Of a stretch of 64,000 nucleotides of DNA, positions 8,993-17,491 are shown one piece after another. The notes beneath the pieces are model-generated. The model saw nothing but the letters and a program-made list of their open reading frames with translations. It did not search any database and was not told where the DNA came from. Each line of letters starts with the position of its first letter. Within the stretch, counting starts at the first letter, position 1. This stretch comes from Ruminococcaceae bacterium R-25 (GTDB taxonomy: Bacteria > Bacillota > Clostridia > Saccharofermentanales > Saccharofermentanaceae): positions 310,001 through 374,000 of the forward strand of contig QGFZ01000003.1 in assembly GCA_003149065.1 (NCBI GenBank), read 5' to 3'. The position numbers and the translations under genes were made by a program.

Positions 8993-9358
8993 TCAAAGCT
9001 TGTATTTTTTGCAGATATCAGGATAGAACTCTTTTAAGAGTGTGTTCCATTGTTTGGCAGTCTTTCCGACATTGATGTAATAGCCGATATAACCTGCTAT
9101 ACCGGCAGCTGCAAATAAACCAATTATACTGATAAGACCAAGGACGAGATTGTCACCGATTATCGCGCCAATCCCCAATATCAATCCGAAGACCGCGATA
9201 ACGCAAGCAAGAATAATGACAGGCGTTTTCTGTTTCTTCTTTTTCTCGCTCAGAATGCCATATGCCTGGGCTATCTGTTCTTCCTTGTATTCTTTCTTGC
9301 GAAGCGCGCTTTCTAATTGAACACTGATACTGTAAACAGGAATCTCAACAATCTGCAT
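8993..9358 (-). CDS. small two-TM membrane protein, paralogue of the gene at 585-950
   Basis: This 121-residue protein is about 90 percent identical to the product of 585-950. It has the same charged N-terminal half, two hydrophobic helices (about 47-68 and 73-93) and the YPDIC tail. The leader just upstream (TTATATTGAG and a GGGGG site before the ATG) is also conserved between the copies. The two copies are direct repeats 8.4 kb apart on the same strand, which may reflect duplication or a recombination event around the locus between them. The function is unknown. Confidence 0.75.
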   Translation of the reverse strand: MQIVEIPVYSISVQLESALRKKEYKEEQIAQAYGILSEKKKKQKTPVIILACVIAVFGLILGIGAIIGDNLVLGLISIIGLFAAAGIAGYIGYYINVGKTAKQWNTLLKEFYPDICKKYKL

Positions 9359-9451
9359 GACAGGGCCCCCTATTTATTTGATTTGTCTCAATATAACATT
9401 TTTTCTATTACGATAAGGTAATTATATCATCCATGAAAAGAACTCATGGCA

Positions 9452-9482
9452 TAAAAAAGCTCCTGAACTGATCAGGAGCTTT
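9452..9482 (-). terminator. terminator downstream of the NmrA-like gene
   Basis: On the minus strand AAAGCTCCTGA pairs with TCAGGAGCTTT around a 5-base loop and is followed by a run of T. The surrounding 100 bases resemble those at 10669-10772, around the terminator of the next gene upstream. Confidence 0.85.
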
Positions 9483-9535
9483 CTTAGTTTATGACTCATT
9501 AATGAGAGTAATAATGTTTGCACGTGTTTTCAGCT

Positions 9536-10480
9536 TTAAGCGTCTTTAGAGTGACGGTCTCCGACCTGGAAGTCGTCAGCATGTTCGAACATGTAAAGTA
9601 CGGTGATAGGTTCCTGACCGGTCAGCTTCTGGAAATCATCCGTCTTGATCGCCATCTTGCCTTCACGTATAGCCTGTGCGAATGTTACCATTCCGTCTGA
9701 AGAATAAGGTGCCTCGCTGCCTTCCTTGAAGACACCGTCCGTCGTTCTCGGTACGCCCATTGCATCGAAAACCCGGTAGTTTTCTTCATCTGTAAGTTCC
9801 TTGTAAGATACGTTGTTGCCTGTAGCCTGGTTGCCGTATTCGATGAATTTTGAGATGGTCATAAGCTCAGGTCCGTTGATGTTGAGAACAGCGTGATTAT
9901 ATTCGCCACCGCGATGGAGTGCATAAGCCAAAGCCTTAGCGCAGTCTTTTCGCGATATATAAGCCATAAGACCGTCGCCTTGGCTGTTCTTCAGGACGCT
10001 GTCCATATGGACGAATGTGAAGTAGTTGGTGATCATTGCTTCCGCATACTGCGAGTTGCGCAGGAAGATGAAATCCAGTCCCTGCTCTCTGATATAGAGC
10101 TCTGTGTAGATGTGGTCCTTTTTCTCTACTGAAGGGTTTGTCTCGTCATCAGCATTTACGAGCGATGTGTAGATGATCTGCTTAACACCTGCTTCTTTGG
10201 CTGCATCAACTACATTGCGGTGAGCATTCTGTCTCTTCGCGCCTACAAAAGGCATAGAGATGAGAGCAAGTCTCTCAGCTCCTGCAAATGCTTCTGCAAG
10301 GCCTTCTTTGTGATTGAAATTCGTGACTCTGGTCTCGATCCCGATGTCCGCATAAGGCTTAAGCGCATCAGGATTATATCCGCAGAAAATAAGGTTTTCC
10401 TTATTCTCAAGTTCCATCAAGATCTTGGCTGCTTCAGCTCCAAGATTGCCATCAACTCCGGTAAGTAAAAGTTTGCCCAT
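9536..10480 (-). CDS. NmrA/QorB-like NAD(P)-binding atypical SDR
   Basis: This 314-residue Rossmann-fold protein carries a variant dinucleotide-binding loop GVDGNLGAEAA near residues 8-18, where most members have GATGxxG. IIYTSLVNAD and FLRNSQYAE are typical of the NmrA/QorB branch of atypical short-chain dehydrogenases. Such proteins bind NAD(P)H and act as quinone reductases or as redox-sensing proteins. A GGAGG site precedes the ATG. It is a single-gene unit with a terminator at 9452-9482. Members are often divergent from an HxlR-type regulator; here no intact regulator is present. Confidence 0.85.
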   Translation of the reverse strand: MGKLLLTGVDGNLGAEAAKILMELENKENLIFCGYNPDALKPYADIGIETRVTNFNHKEGLAEAFAGAERLALISMPFVGAKRQNAHRNVVDAAKEAGVKQIIYTSLVNADDETNPSVEKKDHIYTELYIREQGLDFIFLRNSQYAEAMITNYFTFVHMDSVLKNSQGDGLMAYISRKDCAKALAYALHRGGEYNHAVLNINGPELMTISKFIEYGNQATGNNVSYKELTDEENYRVFDAMGVPRTTDGVFKEGSEAPYSSDGMVTFAQAIREGKMAIKTDDFQKLTGQEPITVLYMFEHADDFQVGDRHSKDA

Positions 10481-10702
10481 GATGCACCTCCTGAAAAGAA
10501 TTAAAGCTCATGCTTATGATTACATTATACATTGTTCTGAACATATAGGACCAGTTTACCTGGGTCTAAGTGAATATTATGAGAAAACTGATTACATGAA
10601 GGACTGCCCTTATCACCAATAGTTTATTTAGTTAAAATTTTATCGACCAAGGAACACCCTTGATCAAGGTAATTATACCATCCCGGGTAAAACACTCTAA
10701 GC
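10481..10702. other. intergenic region with promoter-like elements and no intact gene
   Basis: This gene-free stretch lies upstream of the NmrA-like gene. On the minus strand a TATAAT (reading from about 10527) suits a -10 element for 9536-10480, and the palindrome TGTTCTGAACA (10533-10543) overlaps its upstream side as a possible operator. On the plus strand ATG at about 10598 begins MKDCPYHQ and stops at once. This resembles the first residues of an HxlR regulator but is too short to prove it. Confidence 0.4.
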
Positions 10703-10734
10703 AAAAAAGAAGCTCCTGAATTACCAGGAGCTTC
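10703..10734 (-). terminator. terminator of the GMP synthase gene
   Basis: On the minus strand GAAGCTCCTG pairs with CAGGAGCTTC around six bases and is followed by TTTTTT. It serves the gene ending at 10825. Confidence 0.85.
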
Positions 10735-10824
10735 CTTAGTTTTTGTCTCATTGAAAAGAGTAATATTGTTTGCGAGCGATTTCCGCACAAGCGAAGCGCG
10801 GAGGACCTTAGCGAGCAAATAATA

Positions 10825-11805
10825 TTACTCGTACTCGACTGTTGCTGTCGGCTTCGGTGTGTAATCGTAGAGAACTCTGTTGATGCCGGGTACTTCGTGG
10901 GTGATACGGTCTGTGATGCGGCACATGAGATCGTAGTCGATAGGTTCAACAGTGCACTTAACAACGTCTGTTGTGTTGATGGCACGGACGATGCAGAGCC
11001 ATTCGAATGCTCTCTTTTCGTCTTTGATGCCTGTGGACTTGAAGTCAGGTACTACTGTGAAGTACTGCCATACCTTGCCTGCGAGGCCAGCCTTTTCGAA
11101 CTCTTCACGAAGGATAGCGTCAGATTCTCTAACTGCTTCCAATCTGTCTCTTGTGATAGCACCGGGGCATCTTACGCCAAGACCCGGGCCGGGGAAGGGC
11201 TGACGGTAAACCATCTTATCGGGAAGGCCTAATGCGGAACCTACTACACGTACTTCGTCCTTGTAGAGGTACTTAACGGGCTCAACGAGCTCGAAATCGA
11301 GTTCCGGAGGAAGTCCGCCTACATTGTGGTGAGCCTTGATGCCCTGTTCGCTCTCGAGAATGTCAGGATAGATAGTGCCCTGTGCGAGGAAAGCGATGCC
11401 GTCGAGCTTTGCTGCTTCTTCTGCGAAGACCTTGATGAACTCTTCACCGATGATGTGGCGCTTCTGCTCAGGGTCTGTAACGCCTTCGAGGAGGCCTAAG
11501 AATCTGTCTACTGCGTCAACATAAATGAGGTTTGCACCGAGCTCGTCTCTGAAGACTTTGCATACCATCTCGGGCTCGCCCTTACGGAGAAGACCGTGGT
11601 TAACGTGAACGCAAACGAGGTTCGTTCCGATAGCCTTGATGAGGAGTGCAGCGACTACTGATGAGTCTACGCCTCCGGAAAGAGCCAAAAGGACTTTCTT
11701 GTCACCGACTTGTTCCTTGATTGCCTTGAGCTGGTCTGCGATGAACTCGTCAGCCATAGCTTTTGTGGTGATTCTTTTTAGGGATTCAGGTCTTTTGTCT
11801 GCCAT
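10825..11805 (-). CDS. guaA: GMP synthase, ATP-pyrophosphatase/dimerisation part only (no glutaminase domain)
   Basis: From ATG 11805 (GGAGG eight bases upstream) this is a 326-residue protein. It has the PP-loop SGGVDSS (about 43-49), the GMP-synthase segments HHNVGGLP and RQPFPGPGLGVR, and the C-terminal dimerisation domain ending in the TVEYE tail. It catalyses ATP-dependent amination of XMP to GMP. Most bacterial GuaA proteins are about 510 residues with an N-terminal class I glutamine amidotransferase. That domain is absent, as in archaeal two-subunit enzymes, and there is no amidotransferase gene next to it. It may use ammonia or a separate subunit elsewhere. It is divergent from pyk. 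Confidence 0.93.
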   Translation of the reverse strand: MADKRPESLKRITTKAMADEFIADQLKAIKEQVGDKKVLLALSGGVDSSVVAALLIKAIGTNLVCVHVNHGLLRKGEPEMVCKVFRDELGANLIYVDAVDRFLGLLEGVTDPEQKRHIIGEEFIKVFAEEAAKLDGIAFLAQGTIYPDILESEQGIKAHHNVGGLPPELDFELVEPVKYLYKDEVRVVGSALGLPDKMVYRQPFPGPGLGVRCPGAITRDRLEAVRESDAILREEFEKAGLAGKVWQYFTVVPDFKSTGIKDEKRAFEWLCIVRAINTTDVVKCTVEPIDYDLMCRITDRITHEVPGINRVLYDYTPKPTATVEYE

Positions 11806-11931
11806 ATGCAAAGCCTCCGATGTAAAAAATATTGACTTAAACATTTTACAATATTGTGCAGAAGTTTAGGGTTACAAATGATACAATCAGACAAAACTTT
11901 TTCGATGGCTATAAGAGGAGTTAATAATAAT

Positions 11932-13347
11932 ATGCGCAAAACAAAGATAATATGTACGATAGGACCTGCTTCGGATAATGAAGAGACATTATCCCAGATG
12001 TTTGAAGCGGGAATGAATGTCGCAAGACTCAACTTTTCGCACGGCACACATGAGCAACACCAGGAGAAGATCGACCTTATCAAGAAGGTAAGGGCAAAGA
12101 TGAACCTCCCGATCGCGATCATGCTCGATACAAAGGGACCTGAGTACAGAATCAAGACTTTCAAGGACGGAAAGGTCGAGCTTAAGGACGGCGCCACATT
12201 CGTTCTTACGACAGACGAGATCGAGGGCGATGAGACACGCGTATCAGTTACTTATAAGATGCTTCCCCAGCAGCTTAATCCGGGCGACAGAGTCCTTATC
12301 AACAACGGACTTGTTATTCTCGAAGTTAAAGAGATCAAGGGTTCTGACGTTATCTGCGAAGTAGTCGTAGGCGGCGTTTTGTCCAACCAGAAGTCGATGA
12401 ACTTCCCGAATAAGGTCATGCAGGGCGATTTCTTAAGCGAGCAGGACAAGAAGGACCTCCTTTTCGGTATTAAGAATGAGATCGATTTCGTTGCAGCTTC
12501 TTTCGTATCCCGTAAAGAAGATATGATCGAGATGCGTCAGTTCCTTGATGCCAACGGCGGCGAAAATATCGAAGTTATCGCAAAGATCGAGAACCGCGCA
12601 GGTGTTGACAATATTGATGAGATTTCCGAATACTGCGCAGGCATCATGATCGCCAGAGGCGACCTGGGCGTTGAGATCCCGTTCCATGAAGTTCCGAGCG
12701 TTCAGAAGCAGCTCATCAAGCGCTGCAGACTCTTAGGCCGCCGCGTTATTACAGCTACAGAGATGCTCGAGTCCATGATCAACAATCCGAGACCTACCAG
12801 AGCTGAGATCTCTGACGTCGCTAATGCAGTATATGACGGTTCTTCAGCGATCATGCTCTCAGGAGAGTCCGCTGCCGGCAAGTATCCTGTAGAAGCAGTA
12901 AAGACAATGAGCCAGGTAGCCGAGTATACCGAGATGCACATCAATTACAAGGAGCGTTTCGCCAAGCAGGAGTTCAATATCAGAAATAACCTCGATGCTA
13001 TCTCCCACGCTACATGCCAGATGGCTATTGACGTCGGAGCAAAGGCTATCGTCGTTCACTCCAGGAGCGGCGTAACCGCGAGAATGGTATCCCGTTTCAG
13101 ATGTCCTATCGACATCGTAGGCATGACCACTTCCGAGAGAATCTGGAGAAGACTTAACCTTTCCTGGGGCGTTATCCCGATCCTTAATGAGGAGTTCAAC
13201 TCAACAGACGTCATGTTCTACCATGGACTTAATGTCGCAAAGGACGTTTTAGACCTTAAGGAAGGCGACAATGTCGTAATGACTGGCGGTCTTATCAACG
13301 GCAAGGCAGGAAACACCAACACCATTAAGGTAGAGACCGTAAACTGA
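11932..13347 (+). CDS. pyk: pyruvate kinase
   Basis: This 471-residue protein starts at ATG 11932 after an AGAGGAGTTAATAATAAT leader; the upstream in-frame codons do not belong to the family. It opens with KTKIICTIGPAS, keeps ARLNFSHG and LDTKGPE, the metal-binding MIARGDLGVEIP segment and the TATEMLESMI signature. It transfers phosphate from phosphoenolpyruvate to ADP in the last step of glycolysis. The length matches the short form without the extra C-terminal PEP-utiliser domain seen in Bacillus. It is a single-gene unit with a terminator at 13382-13444. Confidence 0.97.
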   Translation: MRKTKIICTIGPASDNEETLSQMFEAGMNVARLNFSHGTHEQHQEKIDLIKKVRAKMNLPIAIMLDTKGPEYRIKTFKDGKVELKDGATFVLTTDEIEGDETRVSVTYKMLPQQLNPGDRVLINNGLVILEVKEIKGSDVICEVVVGGVLSNQKSMNFPNKVMQGDFLSEQDKKDLLFGIKNEIDFVAASFVSRKEDMIEMRQFLDANGGENIEVIAKIENRAGVDNIDEISEYCAGIMIARGDLGVEIPFHEVPSVQKQLIKRCRLLGRRVITATEMLESMINNPRPTRAEISDVANAVYDGSSAIMLSGESAAGKYPVEAVKTMSQVAEYTEMHINYKERFAKQEFNIRNNLDAISHATCQMAIDVGAKAIVVHSRSGVTARMVSRFRCPIDIVGMTTSERIWRRLNLSWGVIPILNEEFNSTDVMFYHGLNVAKDVLDLKEGDNVVMTGGLINGKAGNTNTIKVETVN

Positions 13348-13381
13348 TCTTTCGAAAATCTTAACCAAAACTTAAAACCAT

Positions 13382-13446
13382 AACGGCATCATTAAAGATA
13401 TACTTATCTCTGTAAGATATTTTTTCTTTAATTGATGCCGTTTTGA
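13382..13446 (+). terminator. long stem-loop terminator after pyk
   Basis: AACGGCATCA (13382-13391) pairs with TGATGCCGTT (13433-13442). The inner TTAAAGA/TCTTTAA extends the stem past one bulge, and TTTT follows. Confidence 0.75.
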
Positions 13447-13544
13447 TGCCGCTTTGCCACAAAATGTACATAAAAGTATATTAGATTAGTTTTAGCGAGG
13501 GGATATAATCCTATCGATTAAGTGTGGGGACACTGAGATTTGTT

Positions 13545-14699
13545 ATGGATAATAGGAATAATAAAGACGAACAACCGATCAACAAAAGCGAGGTTACCGG
13601 TATGAGACCGGGATCCGAGATTGCCAAAGCAGAAAAACCCAAGCAGACAGAAACAAGGATAGTAAAGGTCCTTTCTGAAGAAGAACACGAAAAAGCCCTT
13701 ATCAACAGACCTAAGCCCAAGGATGTCACACCGCTTGCAGCCGCTAAGCTGACACCTAAGGACATCCCTGTTTTCGAAGATACACCCGATAGAAGGGAAA
13801 AGCTCGAACTCAGAAAGAAGAGACATTTCAAAAGAAAGCTCCGTGACTGGGGCATCTTTACGGGCTATCTGACACCGAGTTTTGTCGGCGTTCTGGTATT
13901 TTTCTTCCTGCCCCTGATCCTGCTCCTTAAGACTTCATTCCAGAAGTCTCCTACGAATTCAGATTTCGTAGGCTTCAGGAATTATGAGAGAGTACTTACC
14001 AACGAAGCATTTATCTCAGCTTCAAAAAATACGCTTACTTTCGCATTGATCTCAGTGCCTCTGGCAGTTATCCTTGCACTTCTTATAGCTTTGCTACTTA
14101 ATTCGGGACTTCCCGGAAAGAGCTTGTTCAGAAGTTTCCTTTTGAACCCGATGATGGTTCCTGTTGCATCTGTCGTTCTTATCTGGCAGGTATTCTTCAG
14201 CTACAACGGCGTTATCAACGGAATCACCGCCCAGCTTTTCGAAGGGGCGCAGAAGATAGACTGGCTCAAATCGCAATATGCCCAGGTGGTAATAATGCTC
14301 TTGTTCCTATGGAAGAACTTAGGATACAACATGGTATTGTTCCTGGCGGCATTAAACAGCATCCCGCATGAGATATTGGAATCTGCGGAGATGGACGGTG
14401 CAGGCCCTTTGAAGAGATTCTTTGCGATCAAGCTCCACTATCTTTCACCGACGATTTTCTTCGTCGGCATCATGTCGCTCATCAACTCATTTAAGATATT
14501 CAGAGAGGTATATCTCTTAACCGGTGACTATCCGTTCGATAACCTCTATATGCTCCAGCACTTTATGAATAACTCATTCACGCATCTGGACTACAGCAAG
14601 CTCTCTGCAGGTGCGATCGTAATGTGTATTGTAATGATCATTATCGTCGGCGGTCTGTTCTTCGCAGAATCCAAGTTCGACTCGGATGTGGAGGAATAA
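13545..14699 (+). CDS. ABC transporter permease, MalF/UgpA family (sugar type)
   Basis: The protein is about 384 residues from ATG 13545; an in-frame GTG at 13524 is an alternative start, and neither has a good ribosome binding site. The first 100 residues are a charged, Lys/Glu/Pro-rich cytoplasmic extension unusual for the family. Six membrane helices follow, with the EAA coupling motif ESAEMDGAGPLKRF between helices four and five. This is a CUT1-type importer permease and pairs with the MalG-like gene one base downstream. There is no solute-binding protein or ATPase gene in the locus, so an ATPase from elsewhere would be needed. TATAAT at 13504-13509 may be the promoter -10 element. Confidence 0.85.
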   Translation: MDNRNNKDEQPINKSEVTGMRPGSEIAKAEKPKQTETRIVKVLSEEEHEKALINRPKPKDVTPLAAAKLTPKDIPVFEDTPDRREKLELRKKRHFKRKLRDWGIFTGYLTPSFVGVLVFFFLPLILLLKTSFQKSPTNSDFVGFRNYERVLTNEAFISASKNTLTFALISVPLAVILALLIALLLNSGLPGKSLFRSFLLNPMMVPVASVVLIWQVFFSYNGVINGITAQLFEGAQKIDWLKSQYAQVVIMLLFLWKNLGYNMVLFLAALNSIPHEILESAEMDGAGPLKRFFAIKLHYLSPTIFFVGIMSLINSFKIFREVYLLTGDYPFDNLYMLQHFMNNSFTHLDYSKLSAGAIVMCIVMIIIVGGLFFAESKFDSDVEE

Positions 14700-14700
14700 G

Positions 14701-15756
14701 ATGGACGAGATAAAGCGTTTGGAAAGAAGAAAACAGGCAACTCTCGCACGCCGCCATATCTATACTGAGTCAAAGGCACCGGAGACATTCATTACTTCGA
14801 TGTCCGATGAAGCCAGAGAGGCATTTTTCGCGGGCGAGAAAAAGAGGATCGCGCTCAATTTAAGAAAGCGCAACATCAGAAAAGGCATCATTACGGGAAT
14901 CGGCGTATTTATTGCCGTATTGATCTCAGCTCTGGCGCTGATACCGATCTTCTTTACGTTCCTTAACTCATTCATGTCATCTGAAGAGATCGTTGCAAAC
15001 TATCAGACGGTCTTCCAGAGCATGTCAGGACACGCTACACAGGGCGCGACTTATATGTCCAGGACTCCTGTATTAAAGCTCATTCCTGAAGAGGTAACGA
15101 TCAATCAGTACACGACACTTCTCTTCATGAATCCTGAGTATCTGTTCAAGTACTGGAATTCAATTCTCCTGACACTTCCTATAGTTGCAGGACAGATGGT
15201 AGTCGCATGCCTCGCATCTTATTCATTTGCAAGATACAGAAGAAAGAGAAGGGAAGTATTGTTCTTCTCATACATTATCCTCATGCTCATGCCGTTCCAG
15301 GTAACGCTCGTTCCGAACTACATGATCGCAGATTCACTCGGAATCCTGGATACTGTATGGGCGATCATCCTGCCGGGTATTTTCTCGACATTTGCCATCT
15401 TCCTTCTGACAAAATACATGCGTCAGATCCCGTCAGGATATATCGAAGCGGCAACGCTCGACGGTGCGACGGAATGGCAGATATTTACGAATATCGCACT
15501 GCCTTTGTGCAAGAATGCGATCTTCGCTCTGACGATACTTCTTTTCATCGATTACTGGAACATGGTAGAGCAGCCGCTCGTACTGTTGACCGATGTAAAT
15601 AAACAACCGTTGTCGGTTTTCCTTTCACAGATAAACGAACCGGAATTGGGAATCGCCTTTGCGGCATCGAGCGTTTACATGATACCGCCGCTCCTGATCT
15701 TCTTCTGGGGTGAGGAATATCTGGTAGAAGGAATCTCGAGATCGGGAATCAAGTAA
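14701..15756 (+). CDS. ABC transporter permease, MalG family
   Basis: This 351-residue protein starts at ATG 14701, six bases after a GGAGG that overlaps the end of the upstream permease gene. After a basic N-terminal region of about 65 residues it has six membrane helices and the EAA motif EAATLDGATEWQIF. A non-standard loop of about 60 residues follows the first helix. It forms the second half of the MalF/MalG-like channel. Translational coupling with 13545-14699 is evident, and the HlyD-like gene follows after about 50 bases, in the same transcript as far as can be seen. Confidence 0.88.
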   Translation: MDEIKRLERRKQATLARRHIYTESKAPETFITSMSDEAREAFFAGEKKRIALNLRKRNIRKGIITGIGVFIAVLISALALIPIFFTFLNSFMSSEEIVANYQTVFQSMSGHATQGATYMSRTPVLKLIPEEVTINQYTTLLFMNPEYLFKYWNSILLTLPIVAGQMVVACLASYSFARYRRKRREVLFFSYIILMLMPFQVTLVPNYMIADSLGILDTVWAIILPGIFSTFAIFLLTKYMRQIPSGYIEAATLDGATEWQIFTNIALPLCKNAIFALTILLFIDYWNMVEQPLVLLTDVNKQPLSVFLSQINEPELGIAFAASSVYMIPPLLIFFWGEEYLVEGISRSGIK

Positions 15757-15805
15757 ATAACAAGACTGCGGCAAACGCATAGGTAAGATATGGAGGAACA
15801 ATAAG

Positions 15806-17473
15806 ATGGCAAAGGGTAGTGCTAGAAGAGCCAGGGTTATAAAAGCAATGATCGCATTTGTTGCGATCCTTGCAGTGCTGACATTCTTTTCGAATACGAT
15901 CATGAATATGACGATTCCGAAGGTCATGGGATCTTATGCTTCAAGAGGCAATCTCTCATATTCAAACAGCGCCAGGGGAAACATTGCGGTTGATAACCAG
16001 GTCGAGATCAAAGGTCTGGACGGCAGAACCGTAGATGAGATCAAGGTCACAAATTACGATCCTGTCAAAAAAGGCGATACGATCCTGACATTAAAGCCCC
16101 TTGAGGATAATGAGACTCTTGAAACAAAAAAAGATACTCTCAGAGATCTTGAACGTACAAAGGCTTATGAAGCACGTCAGCCCAAGCAGACTACTGACCT
16201 GACCGGCTACAGCGATGCTATCAATACGGCAAAGGATACACTCTCCGATGCAAAGGAGACATTAAAGAAAGTCCAGAACAAGAAAAACGTCGTATCCAAA
16301 AACGAGAAGATAATCGAAGAGGAATCAGCTAAGTCAGTATCCCTCGAAGCTACCGTAAACGCAGCTGCAAAGACGGTTGAAGATATTAAGACACAGATCG
16401 ACAAGATCAAGACCGAGATGGCTCCTCTGGAAGCCCAGATCAAGGTCTACCAGGAAACAAACACTCCGGAGCCTACTGAAGATGAACTCTTAAATAACTC
16501 CACAGCTTATGCGATCCTCGTAAATAAGGTAAACGCTAAAAAGGACGAGATCAAAAAGCTTGAAGCCCAGCTCGCTCCTGCCCAGGAACGTTTGGACGAG
16601 GCATCCGCTGACCTCGCTTCCTGCGAAAACAAGATCGAGAAAGCACAGAGTGAGATAGCTGCTTTAGATAATCTCCCTTCTGAGAAGGCTGCAAAGAATG
16701 CGGTAACCCAGGCTCAAAATGCGCTCAACTCAGCAAATAAGACGTATTCTGATGCCAAGACTGAAGCCGGCATCGCTGCTGATAAGGCAAAAGATGCAGT
16801 CAATGACCGTAATGAGCAGATCGAAAAGCTCAAGGCCGAGATCAAGAAGCTCGAAGACGCTGCCAAGATCACTGAGATCAAGGCGCCTGCTGACGGTTTT
16901 GCATTTAACATCACTGTTTCATCCGGTGACACGTTGGCTGCAAAAGACACCATCGGATATATCCTCCCCGAGACCGGCAGACAGTGCTCCGTTACATTCT
17001 CTTTTGACAGCAAGACTGCTCAGAATATCTGGACAGGCCAGCAGCTCGAAATAACGAGCGGATATGCACAGGGATGCACAGTAGTTTCCAAAAAACCCGA
17101 TCCGGACAATCCGAGAGGAAATACGCTTGTTAAGTGCTTTGTTGAAGGTGATGAATCATGGCCTGGCGAAGAGATCACAGTAAATGCGGGCAGAGGAAAC
17201 GATAACTATAAGTGTGTTGTTCCTGCGAGCGCAGTAAACGAAGATAACAGCGGCAAGTTCGTATATACCATCATCGGTTCTTCCACACCTTTGGGTGACA
17301 AGTATACCGTAAAGAGAGTCGACGTTTCAGTCGAAGCTACAGACGGTGCAGCTTGTGCTATCAAGAGTGCTAACGGAGAACTCGATAAGTATGATGTCAT
17401 GATCGTCATCAGATCCGAAAAGCCTCTCGAAGACGGACAGCGTGTAAGACTTGAGGACTATCAAGCAAAGTGA
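15806..17473 (+). CDS. HlyD/MacA-type membrane-fusion (adaptor) protein with long coiled coil
   Basis: This 555-residue protein has a single N-terminal membrane anchor (about 12-32), a biotinyl-lipoyl-like half (about 55-95) and a long Lys/Glu/Ala coiled-coil hairpin (about 95-350). The second lipoyl half follows (EIKAPADGFAFNITVSSGDT) and then beta-barrel domains. This is the architecture of periplasmic adaptor proteins which in Gram-positives accompany MacB-like ABC exporters. GGAGG precedes the ATG. The context is odd: it follows MalF/MalG-type importer permeases and precedes a MacB-core-like protein, and no ATPase is present. Confidence 0.85.
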   Translation: MAKGSARRARVIKAMIAFVAILAVLTFFSNTIMNMTIPKVMGSYASRGNLSYSNSARGNIAVDNQVEIKGLDGRTVDEIKVTNYDPVKKGDTILTLKPLEDNETLETKKDTLRDLERTKAYEARQPKQTTDLTGYSDAINTAKDTLSDAKETLKKVQNKKNVVSKNEKIIEEESAKSVSLEATVNAAAKTVEDIKTQIDKIKTEMAPLEAQIKVYQETNTPEPTEDELLNNSTAYAILVNKVNAKKDEIKKLEAQLAPAQERLDEASADLASCENKIEKAQSEIAALDNLPSEKAAKNAVTQAQNALNSANKTYSDAKTEAGIAADKAKDAVNDRNEQIEKLKAEIKKLEDAAKITEIKAPADGFAFNITVSSGDTLAAKDTIGYILPETGRQCSVTFSFDSKTAQNIWTGQQLEITSGYAQGCTVVSKKPDPDNPRGNTLVKCFVEGDESWPGEEITVNAGRGNDNYKCVVPASAVNEDNSGKFVYTIIGSSTPLGDKYTVKRVDVSVEATDGAACAIKSANGELDKYDVMIVIRSEKPLEDGQRVRLEDYQAK

Positions 17474-17491
17474 TCCTGAAGGAAAAGAATA

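Noticed and set aside
10425..10622. Plus-strand open frame of 65 codons over the start of the NmrA-like gene
   Set aside because: Most of it is antisense to a certain gene; only the last 8 codons are of interest as a possible regulator remnant.
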